Origin: Cavia porcellus
Taxonomy: Eukaryota; Chordata; Mammalia; Rodentia; Caviidae
Length of the DNA stretch: 64,000 bases
NCBI RefSeq assembly: GCF_034190915.1
Contig: NW_026947501.1
Coordinates: 496,001-560,000 of the forward strand
Direction: 5' to 3'
Shown piece after piece: positions 1-10,410 of the stretch. The position numbers and the translations under genes were made by a program. Under the pieces are notes generated by a model, which searched no databases, was not told the origin of the DNA, and was given only the letters and a program-made list of their open reading frames with translations. The first letter of the stretch is position 1. Every line of letters begins with the position of its first letter.

Positions 1-554
1 TATTAAGTATTGGGTTAGGGTTAGGGATTAGCGTTAGGGGTTTAGGTGTCAGAGATAAGTTTAGGGTTAGGTATAAGGTTAGGGTTAGGGTAGGGTTAGG
101 ATTAGGTGTTTCGGGTTAGGGTTAGGGTTATGGTTAGATTTAAGGTTAGGGTTAGATTTATGGTTATGGTTAGGGTTAGGTTTAGGGTTGGAGTTTAGCT
201 TTAGGATTAGGGTTAGTTTTAGGGTTACGGTTAGGTTTAGGTTAGGATTAGGTTTAGGGTAAGGATTAGGATTAGAGTTGGGGATTAGGGTTAGTGTTAG
301 GATTATTATTATTGTCAGTGTTAGGTTTAGGTTTAGGTTTAGTGTTAAATTATGGGTTAGATTTAGAGCTTTAGGGTTAGAGTTAGGATTAGCCTTAGGA
401 TTAGTGATAAATTTACTGTTAGAGGTTAGGGTTAGGTTTCGCATTAGGGTAGGGTTAGTTGTCAGTTTATGTGTTAGATTTAGTGTTAGGTTTAGGGTTA
501 GGATTAAGTTTAGGTTTAGGGTTGGAAGGTTAGTGTTATAGTTAGGGTTAGGGT
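1..554 (+). repeat. Degenerate telomeric repeat block, left segment
   Basis: Head-to-tail TTAGGG-like hexamers with many one-base variants (TTTAGG, TTAGTG, TTAGGA, TTATGG). The G-rich strand is the + strand. Perfect TTAGGG runs are very short. No gene is seen. Open frames here, on either strand, read as hexamer-periodic low-complexity peptide and are not genes. Confidence 0.95.
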
Positions 555-579
555 TTCCCATCAAAGTACTAACCAGGCC
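552..579 (-). other. 5S rRNA-like fragment (antisense) at the LINE-1 5' edge
   Basis: Read on the minus strand, these 28 bases match the internal-promoter part of mammalian 5S rRNA (the segment around GGTTAGTACTTGGATGGG) at 26 of 28 positions by my alignment from memory of the 5S sequence. The mismatches are at 555 and 563. The match stops abruptly at 580, and the flanking bases do not continue 5S in either direction. It sits exactly at the junction between hexamer repeat and LINE-1. It may be a captured 5S fragment, or the true start of this LINE-1 5' UTR that happens to contain the box. Confidence 0.5.
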
Positions 580-962
580 ATCAGTGTGCAGAGGAGGATC
601 TGGGCAGAACTGGGGTGCCTGCATCGGCTTCTCCGTGCATCTGGAGGACTGTGGATATCTCTGCAAGCAGGGAGGGATCACAGGTTCCTGAGGCACTTTG
701 GCCTGTGGTGAGTACCTTACCCCGGCTGTGATTGATGAGCTGTGGAGCTTCCAAGGGGCAGGTGGGTGCACAGTGTCCCTGAGGCCCAGGTTGTCTGGAA
801 TTGCGGAGTTCTGAGAAGGCAGAGGAGGGCATAGGTTCTGCAGGCCCAATGGCTTGGGGTAGCGTGGTGCCAGAGTCTCAGTAGCTGCAAACATAGAAGG
901 GGATTTTCAACAGATCCTGAGGAAGCTTTCAAATAACACTTGAAACACAGAAATACAGGAAA
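580..962 (+). promoter_or_regulatory. LINE-1 5' UTR (probable promoter region)
   Basis: About 380 bases of non-repetitive, moderately GC-rich DNA lie between the repeat junction and ORF1. This is where a LINE-1 internal promoter sits. I see no protein of its own here. Several short open frames on both strands are not supported by composition or homology. Its role as a promoter is inferred from position only. Confidence 0.6.
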
Positions 963-2016
963 ATAACAAAACAAAAGACCAAATTACAACCTCAAATCTC
1001 CAGCCCATCTCAAGAAACCCTAGGAGCAATGTATATAGAAGAAAATATACGCCATCCACCTCAAATATCGGACACAATAGCTACTGAAATTGACAAGCAA
1101 CTCCAGGAAGCTTTAAAGAAATTCAAACTCTAAATGATCTCCCAGATAAAAGAAAAAATGATAAAAGAAATGAAAGAGATTCTGAATATATCTAAAGAAA
1201 ACACAGATAAAAAAATTGGAGGAACTAAACAAAAAGATAGAATCCCTAGACGAGCAATATAAGAAACAAACACAATACATAATGCAGATGCACAGAGATA
1301 TACAGGAAATAAAAAACTCCACTGAAAGTTGAAAAAACCGCCTTAATGAAAGTGAAGATAGAATTTCAGACCTTAAAGACAGGTTTGCAGCAATTGAAAA
1401 GGAAAGGAAAAATTTTTTAAAATAGCAAGGAATCAGGAAACAACAATTCAACAACTGCAAGACGATGCAAAGAAGAATAACATAAGAATGATAGGGATTA
1501 ATGAAAAAGAAGGAGAAAACATAAAGTATGTCAAGAGGATATTTAGAGAAGTAATAGCTGAAAATTTCCCAAACATGAGATTAGAAACTGACATCAGGAT
1601 CAGTGAAGCATGTAGAACTTCAAATATTCATAAGCAAAATAAAACTACACCCAGACTTATAATAATCACCATCCCAGAAATCCAACACAAAAAATAGATT
1701 ATTAAAAGCTGTCAGAGAGAAAAGACAGATCATTTATAAAGGAAAACCTATCAGAATCACAGCAGACTTCTCAGTACAAACAATAAAGTTAAGAAGAGCA
1801 TGGAGTGAAGTATTCCAGATCCTAAAGCAAAATGATTAACACCCTAGACTGATATATCCTGCAAAACTATCATTCAAAATTGATGCTGAAATACGATACT
1901 TCCATGACAAAGAACAGCTGAAGAACTTCATGAACACCAAACCAACCCTGCAAAAAATATTGAAAGACAGTTTAGATACACAAAGGAAAAAACCACTAAG
2001 CAAAGCAAATAATTAA
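963..2016 (+). pseudogene. LINE-1 ORF1 (RNA-binding chaperone), broken
   Basis: The order of residues is that of LINE-1 ORF1p, the trimeric RNA-binding chaperone of the LINE-1 RNP: a Lys/Glu-rich coiled-coil half (about 1050-1450), then an RRM-like core (about 1488-1697, with ENFPNMR and a PRLIIITIP strand), then a C-terminal domain (about 1700-1980). The expected start at 963 is ATA rather than ATG. A TAA interrupts the frame at 1131, further frameshifts and stops follow in the coiled coil, and another stop comes near 1695. The C-terminal part is only readable by switching frames. The probable terminal stop is at 2014-2016. Length matches a normal ORF1 of about 350 codons. Confidence 0.85.
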
Positions 2017-2056
2017 ACAGAACAGAAAGATAAAGATGTAACAGCAGAGAGATAAC

Positions 2057-5000
2057 ATTCCTACAATAAATCAGCATTTAACAGTAATAACCATCAATGT
2101 AAATGGTCTCAATGCAGCAATCAAAAGAAACAGACTAGCAGAATGGATCAAGAAACAAATCCACCATATGCTGTTTACAGGAAACCAATCTAACCCAGAA
2201 GGACACTCACAAACTGAAAGTCAAAGTTTGGAAAACAATTCTTCATGCAGCACGAATCCAAAAAAAGGCAGAAGTAGCCATTCTGTTTGCAGACAACGTG
2301 AACTTTAAACCAACAATGACCATAAAGGACAAAGAATGTCACTACATACTCGTAGGGGGAACACTCCAAGAGGAAGAGATAACTATCTTAAATATATACA
2401 TACCAAACTCCAGAGCACCCAGTTATATAAAACAATTATTAACAGAAATGAAAACTCAAATTATCAGTAACTCAATTGAAACAGGAGACATTAATATGCC
2501 ATTGACACCAAGGGACAGATCAACCAGACAGAAAATGTGCAAAGAAATAACAGAACTGAATCACATCTGTGAACAAATGGGTTTGATAGAAATATACTGA
2601 GTGTTCCACCCAACAACATCAGAATACACATTCTTCTCAGCAGTACATGGATCATTCTCTAAAATAGACCATATATTAGCTCACAGAACATTTAAGCAAA
2701 TGCAAAAGAGTTGAAAACATGCCTTGCATGTTATCAGATCATAGCGCTCTGAAATTAGAAATTAATGATAAAAGATACTGCAAAAATCCCGGAAAAAAGT
2801 GGAAACTGAATAACACACTCTTGAGTAATCAGTGGGTCACAGAAGAAATTAAAGAAGAAATTAAACAATACCTAAAAAAATGAAAATGCAGATACAACTT
2901 ACCGGAATCTGTGGGATGCAATGAAAGCCGTCCTGAGAGGAAAATTTATTGCACTGAGTTCCCACATCAGGAAAACAGAACGAATACAAATAAATAACTT
3001 GATGCTACACCTCAAACAGCTAGAAAAAGAAGAGCAAGTCAAGCACAAAGCCAAAAGAAGAGAGGAAATTATAAAAATCAGGGCAGAAATCAATGCAATA
3101 GAGACTAAGAAAACAATCCAAAGAATCAACGAATCAAAGAGCTGGCTCTTTGAAAGAATAAATAAAATCGATAAGCCCCTAGCCAAGCTTATTTAAAAAA
3201 AGGGAAGAAAAAACTCAAATTCATGCAATAAGAAATGAAAAAGGTGAAATCACTACAAACCCAATAGAAATACAGAAGATCATCAACACCTATTTCGAAA
3301 ACCTCTACTCTCAAAAGTTTGATAACACAGAAGAAATAGACATATTCCTAGAAACATATGAAGTACCAAAGCTAGATCAAGAGGATGTAAAACTGTTGAA
3401 TAACCCAATCTCTGTTAATGAAATTGAAAATGTAATTAAGTCCTTACCCACCAAGAAGAGCCCAGGCTCAGATGGATTCACTGCAGAATTCTACAAGAAA
3501 TACAAAGAAGACCGAATGCCAACACTCCTCAAACTATTCAATGAAATCGAAAGGGAAGCAATCCTTCCTAAGTCATTCCTGGAAGCAAATATTACTCTAG
3601 TACCAAAGCCTGATAAAGACCCAACTAAAAATGAGAACTATAGACCGATCTCCCTAATGAACACAGATGCAAAAATCCTCAATAAAATATTGGCAAATAG
3701 GATGCAACAAGTCATCAAGAAGATTATACACATGACCAAGTGGGATTCATCCCAGGAATGGGATTCATCCCAGGAATCCAAGGATGGTTCAACATACGAA
3801 AATCAATATATGTAATGCACCATATCAATAATGCCAAAAATAAAATCCACATGATCATTTCTATAGATGCAGAAAAAGCCTTTGATAAGGTCCAAAATTT
3901 ATTCATGATACGAACTTTACAGAAAATTGGAATAGATGGTCTTTACCTCAATATAATAAAGGCCATTTATGACAAACCAACAGCCAGCATCATACTAAAT
4001 GGCCAAAAATTGAAAGCCTTTACTTTAAAATCAGGCGCAAGACAAGGATATCCTTTATCACCACTCCTATTTAATATAGTATTGGAAGTACTAGCCAGAG
4101 CAATTAGACAAGAAAGAGAAATAAAAGGGGTAAAGATAGGAACAGAAGAAGTTAAATTATCATTGTTTGCAGATGACATGATACTCTACATAGAAGACCC
4201 CCTAAACTCCATTGAAAGACTCTTAGATACAATATATAAATTCAGTAATGTGGCTGGATACAAAATCAATACTCAGAAATCAATAGCATTCCTATACACG
4301 AACAACAAAATCACAGAGATGGAAATAAGAGAAACTCGACTATTCACATTAGCAAGAAAAAAATGAAATATTTAGGAATTACTCTTACGAAAGAAGTGAA
4401 CGACTTATACAGTGAAAATTATAATACACTGAAAAAGGAAACTGAGTATGATTTCAGAAAATGGAAAGTCATCCCTTGCTCATGGATAGGAAGAACAAAC
4501 ATTGTGAAGATGGCCATTCTCCCAAAACTGTTATACAGATTCAATGCAATCCCAATAGAAATACCATCAACATACCTTATAGATCTAGAGAAATCACTCC
4601 TAAATTTCATCTGGAACCAGAAGAGACCTAGAATCGCAAAGGCATTTCTAAGCAGCAAAGACAAAGCAGGAGACATCACAATCCCTGACTTGAAGTTATA
4701 CTACAAAGCAACAGTAGTAAAATCAACATGGTATTGGAATCACAACAGAGCCGAAGATCAAAGGAATAGATTAGAAGATACAACCACAACTACAAACACA
4801 CTCAACCACCTTATCTTTGATAAAGGAGCCAAGCAGGTTCATTGGAAGAATGACAGTCTCTTTAATAAATGGTGCTGGAAAAACTGGCTCTGCATTTGCC
4901 GAAAACTAAAGCTAGACCCATGTCTATCACCATGTACTAAATTAAAATCTAAATGGGTCAAAGATCTGAATATTAAAACAGAAACACTAAATCTATTGGA

Positions 5001-5888
5001 AGGCAAATTGAGTAGAAACCTTGGAGACATAGGAGTAGGTAGAAAATTCATGAACAGGACTCAAACCGCACAGGAAATACTTCCCAGAATCAATAACTGG
5101 GACCACTTCTTATTAAAAAGTTTCTGCATGTCAAAAGAAATCTCCAGCATAGTGAAAAGGAAACCCACAAACTAGGAAAAGATTTTAGTGAACTCTCTCT
5201 CAGACAAGGACTCTTGTCTAAAGCGTATAAAGAATTAAAAAAAAAAACTCAGACCTCCAAAATTCAAAGATCCAATCCAAAAATGGGCATCTGAGATGAA
5301 TACGCAATTCTCAGATGAAGAAATGCAAATGGCAAATAAATACATGAAAAAATGTTCATCATCATTGGTCATTAGAGAAATGCAAATTAAAACCACACCG
5401 AGATACCATCTCACTCCTGAAAGAATGGCCAGGATCAAGAAAACCAACAACAACAAATGCTGCAGAGGATGTGGGGAAAAAGGAACTCTCCTGCAATGTT
5501 GGTGGGAGTGTAGACTGGTACAGCCTTTGTGGAGGTCTGTCTGGAGATTTCTCAAAAAGTTGGGATTGGAAATCCCATTTATGCCAGCTATTCCACTTCT
5601 AAGCATATTCCCAGAAGAACTGAAAGCATCGTACCACAGTGATATATGTGCACCTATGTATATAGCAGCACAATTTGTAATCTCCAGATCTTAGAAACAA
5701 CCCAAGTGTCCATCAATTGAGGAATGGATAAAAAGTTGTGGTATTTCTATACAATGGAGTATTATTCAGCTATAAAGAAGGATCACATTGAGATATTTAT
5801 CAATAAATGGGCGCAGCTTGAGACCGTACTCATAAGTGAAATAAATCAATCTCGCATGTGTGAATACCGAATAGTTTTCCTAATGTAA
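2057..5888 (+). pseudogene. LINE-1 ORF2 (endonuclease/reverse transcriptase), broken
   Basis: ORF2p nicks target DNA and copies LINE-1 RNA. The endonuclease domain is recognisable from about 2057 (an INVNGLN-like strand) to the SDHS-like motif near 2735. The reverse transcriptase spans about 3396-4340, with [14 protein letters not shown], a YRPISLMN motif and the FADD catalytic box at 4166-4177. The thumb/C-terminal region runs 4363-5175, and the Cys-rich segment ([17 protein letters not shown]) lies at about 5460-5520. Defects include an altered endonuclease core near 2180, stops at 2598-2600 and around 2712, a shift near 3195, a one-base loss just before 3740, a shift in an A-run at about 4360, and a stop at 5173-5175. 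The apparent terminal stop is at 5886-5888. The predicted protein is not functional. Confidence 0.9.
3742..3777 (+). repeat. 18-bp tandem duplication inside LINE-1 ORF2
   Basis: Two exact 18-base copies lie at 3742-3759 and 3760-3777. They duplicate six codons ([12 protein letters not shown]) in the reverse-transcriptase region without changing frame. It is probably a private slippage event in this decayed copy. Confidence 0.9.
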
Positions 5889-7066
5889 GTAATGATTCAA
5901 ATATATAAAAATATGTGGTAATCATGATTCCCCATTATGTGGCCTTGAAGCCTTACAAAGTTTTCACTTATTAATTGGAAAGGCTTTATTATGGGCTTCT
6001 TGATATGGAAATATTTGAAGCTATAGTATATGAAGTTTTATCCAAATATTTCAAGGAAAAAGACAGACACTATGGTAACTACTATTAAGTCGGGTTATTT
6101 GCTGGTGAAGCACTAGGTTGATGAAACAGTCATGCTTTGACCTGTATTGTTATATTGTTATGTCCTGTTTTATCTCAATCTCTCCCTTATTCTTTAAAAA
6201 CATTATTTAGTTATTTCTTATGTTTGTTTTAATTGAGGGGAAAAACTAAAAAAAATTAGCGGGATATATAATAGTAACTCTTTTTGATTTCCTATTAACT
6301 TGTTTTGAAGTCCTATAATACTCCCACGATCTTGTTTTGACTGATTAGACTCTGTTCCATTGTGTATGATAGTATCAAGTTTGAGGGTATAGGCATCTAC
6401 TTTGAAGGCAATAAGATTCACTAAGATGCACATTCTGGTTTGACTATTGTCTCCTTTGGAAGTCCTGTAATGTTTACAATGCCTAAGTTTTATTGGTCTT
6501 GTTCTCTACTGTTTTGTCCAACTTTATAATATGTAATGAGATAGACAATTTTTTTAAGGAAACAAGAGACAACGTTGATAACCATTATTGATAACCTTGT
6601 ACTCTGTTCTACATCATGTGCTATGTCTATCCTTGGTTTTGACTGACAGCTTTGTTTTGCCATATTTGACATTATTCTCTCCCCCCCCAAAAAAAAGTAA
6701 TAAGAACTATGGATTAATAAAATCCAAAATGTGTAAATTTTCTTGTAATAAAGAGGTGGGAAAAAAAGAACTCTAATGGATATAACAGCAAGTGTGTTTA
6801 GGGGTGTTAAATAGCTGACTATATTAATGTTTTTGGATCATTGAACACAGCTGTTTGCAGTCTCTGTGTTTGAATGTCCACTTTGTATTCTTTGATACTG
6901 TGATTTGAGCAAATATTTCTAAGATGATAATATGTATTCTATTAACAAGTGATTTCTTACTGTTTTTTTTTTTTTTTTTGTAGTTCTGTATTACGTGTAC
7001 CCTTACACCGCTTTTTTTGTTTTGTGTTTTTCTCTTTTTCCTCTTAAATAATATTAAAAAAAAAAA
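5889..7066 (+). other. LINE-1 3' UTR and A-tail
   Basis: About 1.2 kb of A/T-rich non-coding DNA follows the ORF2 stop. It contains a C8A8 tract at 6681-6696 and a run of 18 T at 6963-6980. It ends with ATTAAA followed by an A-tract at 7056-7066, after which hexamer repeat resumes. It is rather long for a LINE-1 3' UTR, so a nested fragment of another element cannot be excluded. I recognise none and see no gene. Confidence 0.7.
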
Positions 7067-8359
7067 GAGTTAGTGTTAGGGTTAGAGTTAGCGTTTTGGT
7101 TAAGTTTAGGGATAGGGTTTTGGAGTTAGGTTTTGGGTTAGTGTTAGGGTTAGGCTTAGGGATTTGAGATAGCGTTAGGGTGAGTGTTATGGTTAGGGTT
7201 AGGATTAGGGATTAGGGTTAGTGCTAGAGTTACTTTTAGAGTTAAGGTTAGGGGTTATGTGTTATGGATAAAGTTAGGGTTATGGTTAGTGTTAGGGTAA
7301 GGGTAGGGTTAGTTTTACGGGTTAGGTGTTATGGTTAGCATTAGGGTTAGTGTTAGGTTTAGAGTTAGGGTTAGCTTTAGGGTAATTGTTAGGGTTACAG
7401 TTTAGCTTTAGCTTTAGGGTAAGTGTTAGCGTTACAGTTTAGCTTTAGGGTTAGTGTTAGGGTTAAGGTTAGGGTTAGTGTTAGGCTCAGTATTAGGATT
7501 AGGATTAGGGAAAGTTTTAGAGTTAGGGTTAAGTTTATTGTTAGTGTTAGGTGTGGGGATGAGGTTAGCGTTAGGTATAGGGTTAGGGATAGGGATAGGT
7601 TTAGGGTTAGGGGTTAGGGATAGTTTTAGGGTTAGGGGTTAGGGTAAGGTTTAGGGTTAGGGCTAGGGTTAGGGTTAGTGTTTATGTTAGATGGCTAGTT
7701 TTAGAGTTAGGGTTAGGGTTAGTGTTAGGGGTTAGGGTTAGTGTTAGGCTTAGGGTGAGCTTTAGGGTTAGAATTATGGTTAGGGTTAGGGTTAGGTTTA
7801 GAGTTTAGCTTTAGTGTTAGGGTTATGGTTATGGTTACAGTTAGGTTTAAGTTTAGAGTTAGGTTTAGGGTAAGGGTTAAGATCATGGTTAGAAGTTAGG
7901 GTTAGTGTTAGGGATAGGATTAGGTTTTGGATTATGGATAGGGTTAGTGTTAGAGGTTAGTGTTAGGGTTAGCATTTGGGTTAGGGTTAAGGGTTAAGAA
8001 TTAGGGTTAGGGTTAGGTTTATTTTAAGGCTTACGGTTAGAGTTATGGTTATGGTTAAGATTATGTTTAAGGGTTAGTGTGAAGGTTAGGGTGAGGGTTA
8101 TGGTTAGAGTTAGGTTTAGGATTAGTGTTAGGGTTAGGGTTAGTGTTAAGTTTACGGTTAGGGTTACGATTAGTGTTCACTTTCGGGTTTGGTTTAGGTT
8201 AGTTTTAGGGTTAGGGTTAGGCTTAGGGTTAGTGTGAGGGTATGTGTTAGATTTAGAAGTTTAGGGTTAGGTTTACGATTTGGCTTCGGTTTAGGGATAG
8301 GGTTAGTGTTAGAGGTTATGGTTAGGATTAGCGTTAGGTTTAGGGTTAGGGATGAAGTG

Positions 8360-8392
8360 TTAGGGTTAGGGTTAGGGTTAGGGTTAGGGTTA
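8360..8392 (+). repeat. One of the longest perfect TTAGGG runs
   Basis: Five and a half uninterrupted TTAGGG units. A similar five-unit run occurs at 20744-20773. I found no clearly longer perfect run. This separates the block from a terminal telomere, which has long perfect arrays. Confidence 0.8.
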
Positions 8393-8555
8393 TTGTTAGG
8401 GTTACGTTTAGGGTTAGGGTTACGCTTAAGGTTACAGTTAGGGTTTCAATTAGTGTTTGGTTTAGGGTTAGTGTTAGAGGTTAGCGTTAGTGTTTGGTTT
8501 AAGGGGTAGGGGTTAAGAGTTACGGTTAGGGTTAGGGTTATTTTTAGGTTTACGG

Positions 8556-8585
8556 TTATGGTTATGGTTATGGTTATGGTTATGG
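8556..8585 (+). repeat. Homogeneous TTATGG variant run
   Basis: Five consecutive TTATGG hexamers, flanked by TTACGG on the left and TTAAGG on the right. A point variant has been amplified locally by slippage or unequal exchange. Confidence 0.85.
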
Positions 8586-8699
8586 TTAAGGTGACAGTTA
8601 AGGGTTAGGGTTAGGGTTAGTGTTAGTGTTAGGGTTAAGTTTAGAGTTAGGGATAGGGTTAGGGTTGCTGTTTGAGTTAGTTTTAGGGTTAGGGTTTTA

Positions 8700-9900
8700 G
8701 GGTTAGTGTGTGGGTTATTGTTAGGGTTAGTGTTAGGGATTAGGGATAGGTTTAGGGTTAGGTTTAGGTTTAGAGTTAGGGTTAGGGCTAGAAGTTAGGG
8801 TTATGGTTAGATTTAGTGTTAGTTTTAGTGTTGGGGTTAGTCTTAATTTTAGCCTTAGGGATAGGGTTATGGTTTGGCTTAATATAAGGGTTAGGGTTAG
8901 GTTTAGGGTTAGTGTTTGGGTTATGGTTAGTGGTTACGTGTTAACGATATTATTAGGGTTAGTCGTACATTAAGGTTAGTTTTAGGGGTTAGGTGTTAGG
9001 AATAGGGTCAGAGTTAGGCTTCAAATTACGCATAGGTTTATGGTTACTATTAGGTTTAGGGTAACGTTTAGGTTTAGGGTTAGGATTAGGGTTAAGGTTA
9101 GGGTCAGTGCTTAGGTGTTAACGATATGGTTAGGGTTATGTTTAGAGTTAAGGTTAGGATTAGAGTTATGTTTATGCTTATGGTTAGAGTTAGTGTTAGG
9201 GTCAGTGTTAGTGTTAGGGATTAGGGATAGGGATAGTGTTAGGGTTACGCCTTAGTGTTACTGTTAGTGTTAGGATTATTGTAAGAGTGAAGGTTAGGGT
9301 TATGGATTTTGGTTAGTGTTCGTGTTAAGGTTAGACATAGGGTTAGAGTTAGGGATTAGGGTTAGGGTTCGGGTTAGTGTTAGTGTTAGGCTTAGTATTA
9401 GGATTAGGGTTAGGGATAGTTTTAGGGTTAGGGTTAAGTTTATTGTTACTGTTAGGTTTAGGGATATGGTTAGTGTTAGGTTTAGGGTTAGGGTTAGGTT
9501 TAGGTTTAGGGTTAGGTTTAGGGTTAGGGTTGGGGTTAGGGTTACAAGGTTGGTGTTAGAGTTAGTGTTAGGGTTAGGATTAGGGATTGGGTTAGGTTTA
9601 GGGTTAGGTTTCGGGGTTAGGGTTTGGGTTATGGTTAGGGTTAGGTTTAGGGATTAGGGATAGGTTTAGAGTTAGGTTTAGGGTTAGGGTCAGGGTTAGG
9701 GTTAGGATGTTGGGTTAGGTGTTAATGATATGGTTAGGGTTATGTTTAGAGTTACATTTAGGGTTAGGGTTAGTGTTAGGGTTAGGGTGAGTGTTAGGGT
9801 TGGGATTAGGGTTAGGGTTAGGGTTAGTTTTAGGGTTAGAATTTGGGTTAGCGTTGGGTTAGGTTTCGGGTTAGGGTTCGAGTAAGGTTGGGTTAGGATT
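8700..9900 (+). repeat. Higher-order repeat copy A (partner about 6.07 kb away)
   Basis: The order of variant hexamers matches the stretch at about 14750-15950. Shared rare phrases include CTTCAAATTACG at 9019 against CTTCGAATTACG at 15086, GATTTTGGTTAGTGTTC near 9305 against 15384, GGTTAGACATA, and ACAAGGTTGGTGTTAGAG at 9544 against 15660. Offsets are 6067, 6079, 6079 and 6116, so the pair is collinear with small indels. Boundaries are approximate. Confidence 0.8.
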
Positions 9901-10386
9901 AGCGTTAAGGTTAGGGTTTAGAGTTAAGTGTTAGTGTTAGGGTTAGGGTTAGGGTTAGGATTACAATTTAGGGTTACACTTAGTGTTAGGATTATGGTTA
10001 GATTAGGGTTAAAGTTTAGAGTTAGTGTTAGGGTTATGGTTAGGTTTAGTGTTAGGGTTAGCGCTAGGGTTAGTGTTAGGGTTAGATTTAGTGTTAGTGT
10101 TAGTGTTAGGGTTAGCATTAGGTTTAGGAATTAGGGTTAGCGTCAGGGTATGGGTTCGGGATCGGGTTAGGTTTAGGGTTAGGTTTAGACAAGGTTAGGC
10201 TTGGGGTCAGGATTAGGGTTAGGGTTATGATAAGGGTTAGGGTTAGTGTGAGGTTTTGGGTTAGGTTTAGTGTTAGGGTTAGGTTTAGGTTTAGTGTTAG
10301 GATTAGGGTTATGTTTATCTTTGTGTTAGGGTTAGGGTTAGGTTTAGGGTTAGTTTTAGGGTTAGGGTTAGGTTTTGGTTTAAGAT

Positions 10387-10410
10387 TTAGGATTAGGATT
10401 AGGATTAGGA
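10387..10410 (+). repeat. Homogeneous TTAGGA variant run
   Basis: Four consecutive TTAGGA hexamers followed by normal TTAGGG units. This is another locally amplified variant. Confidence 0.85.

Larger units (their letters stand above)
555..7066 (+). mobile_element. LINE-1 retrotransposon, nearly full length, inactivated
   Basis: A 6.5-kb non-telomeric insert in the hexamer array has the LINE-1 order: a GC-richer 5' leader, a coiled-coil/RRM-type ORF1, an endonuclease/reverse-transcriptase ORF2, an A/T-rich 3' UTR and an A-tract at 7056-7066. It lies sense on the + strand, the same strand as TTAGGG. Both ORFs carry several stops and frameshifts, so it is not autonomous. Target-site duplications cannot be resolved because both flanks are near-identical hexamer repeats. 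The 5' edge is placed where hexamer periodicity stops and could be off by a few bases. Confidence 0.93.

Noticed and set aside
552..579. A functional 5S rRNA gene or pseudogene
   Set aside because: Only 28 of about 120 bases are present, so it is listed only as a similarity.
85..894. A 269-codon open frame on the minus strand
   Set aside because: It crosses from LINE-1 5' UTR into the hexamer array. The second half is Asn/Leu/Thr/Pro-periodic peptide from the CCCTAA strand. No domain or start context supports it.
555..7080. Target-site duplication for the LINE-1
   Set aside because: Candidate matches such as GTTAGGGTTAG exist on both sides, but any two points in the array would match equally well.
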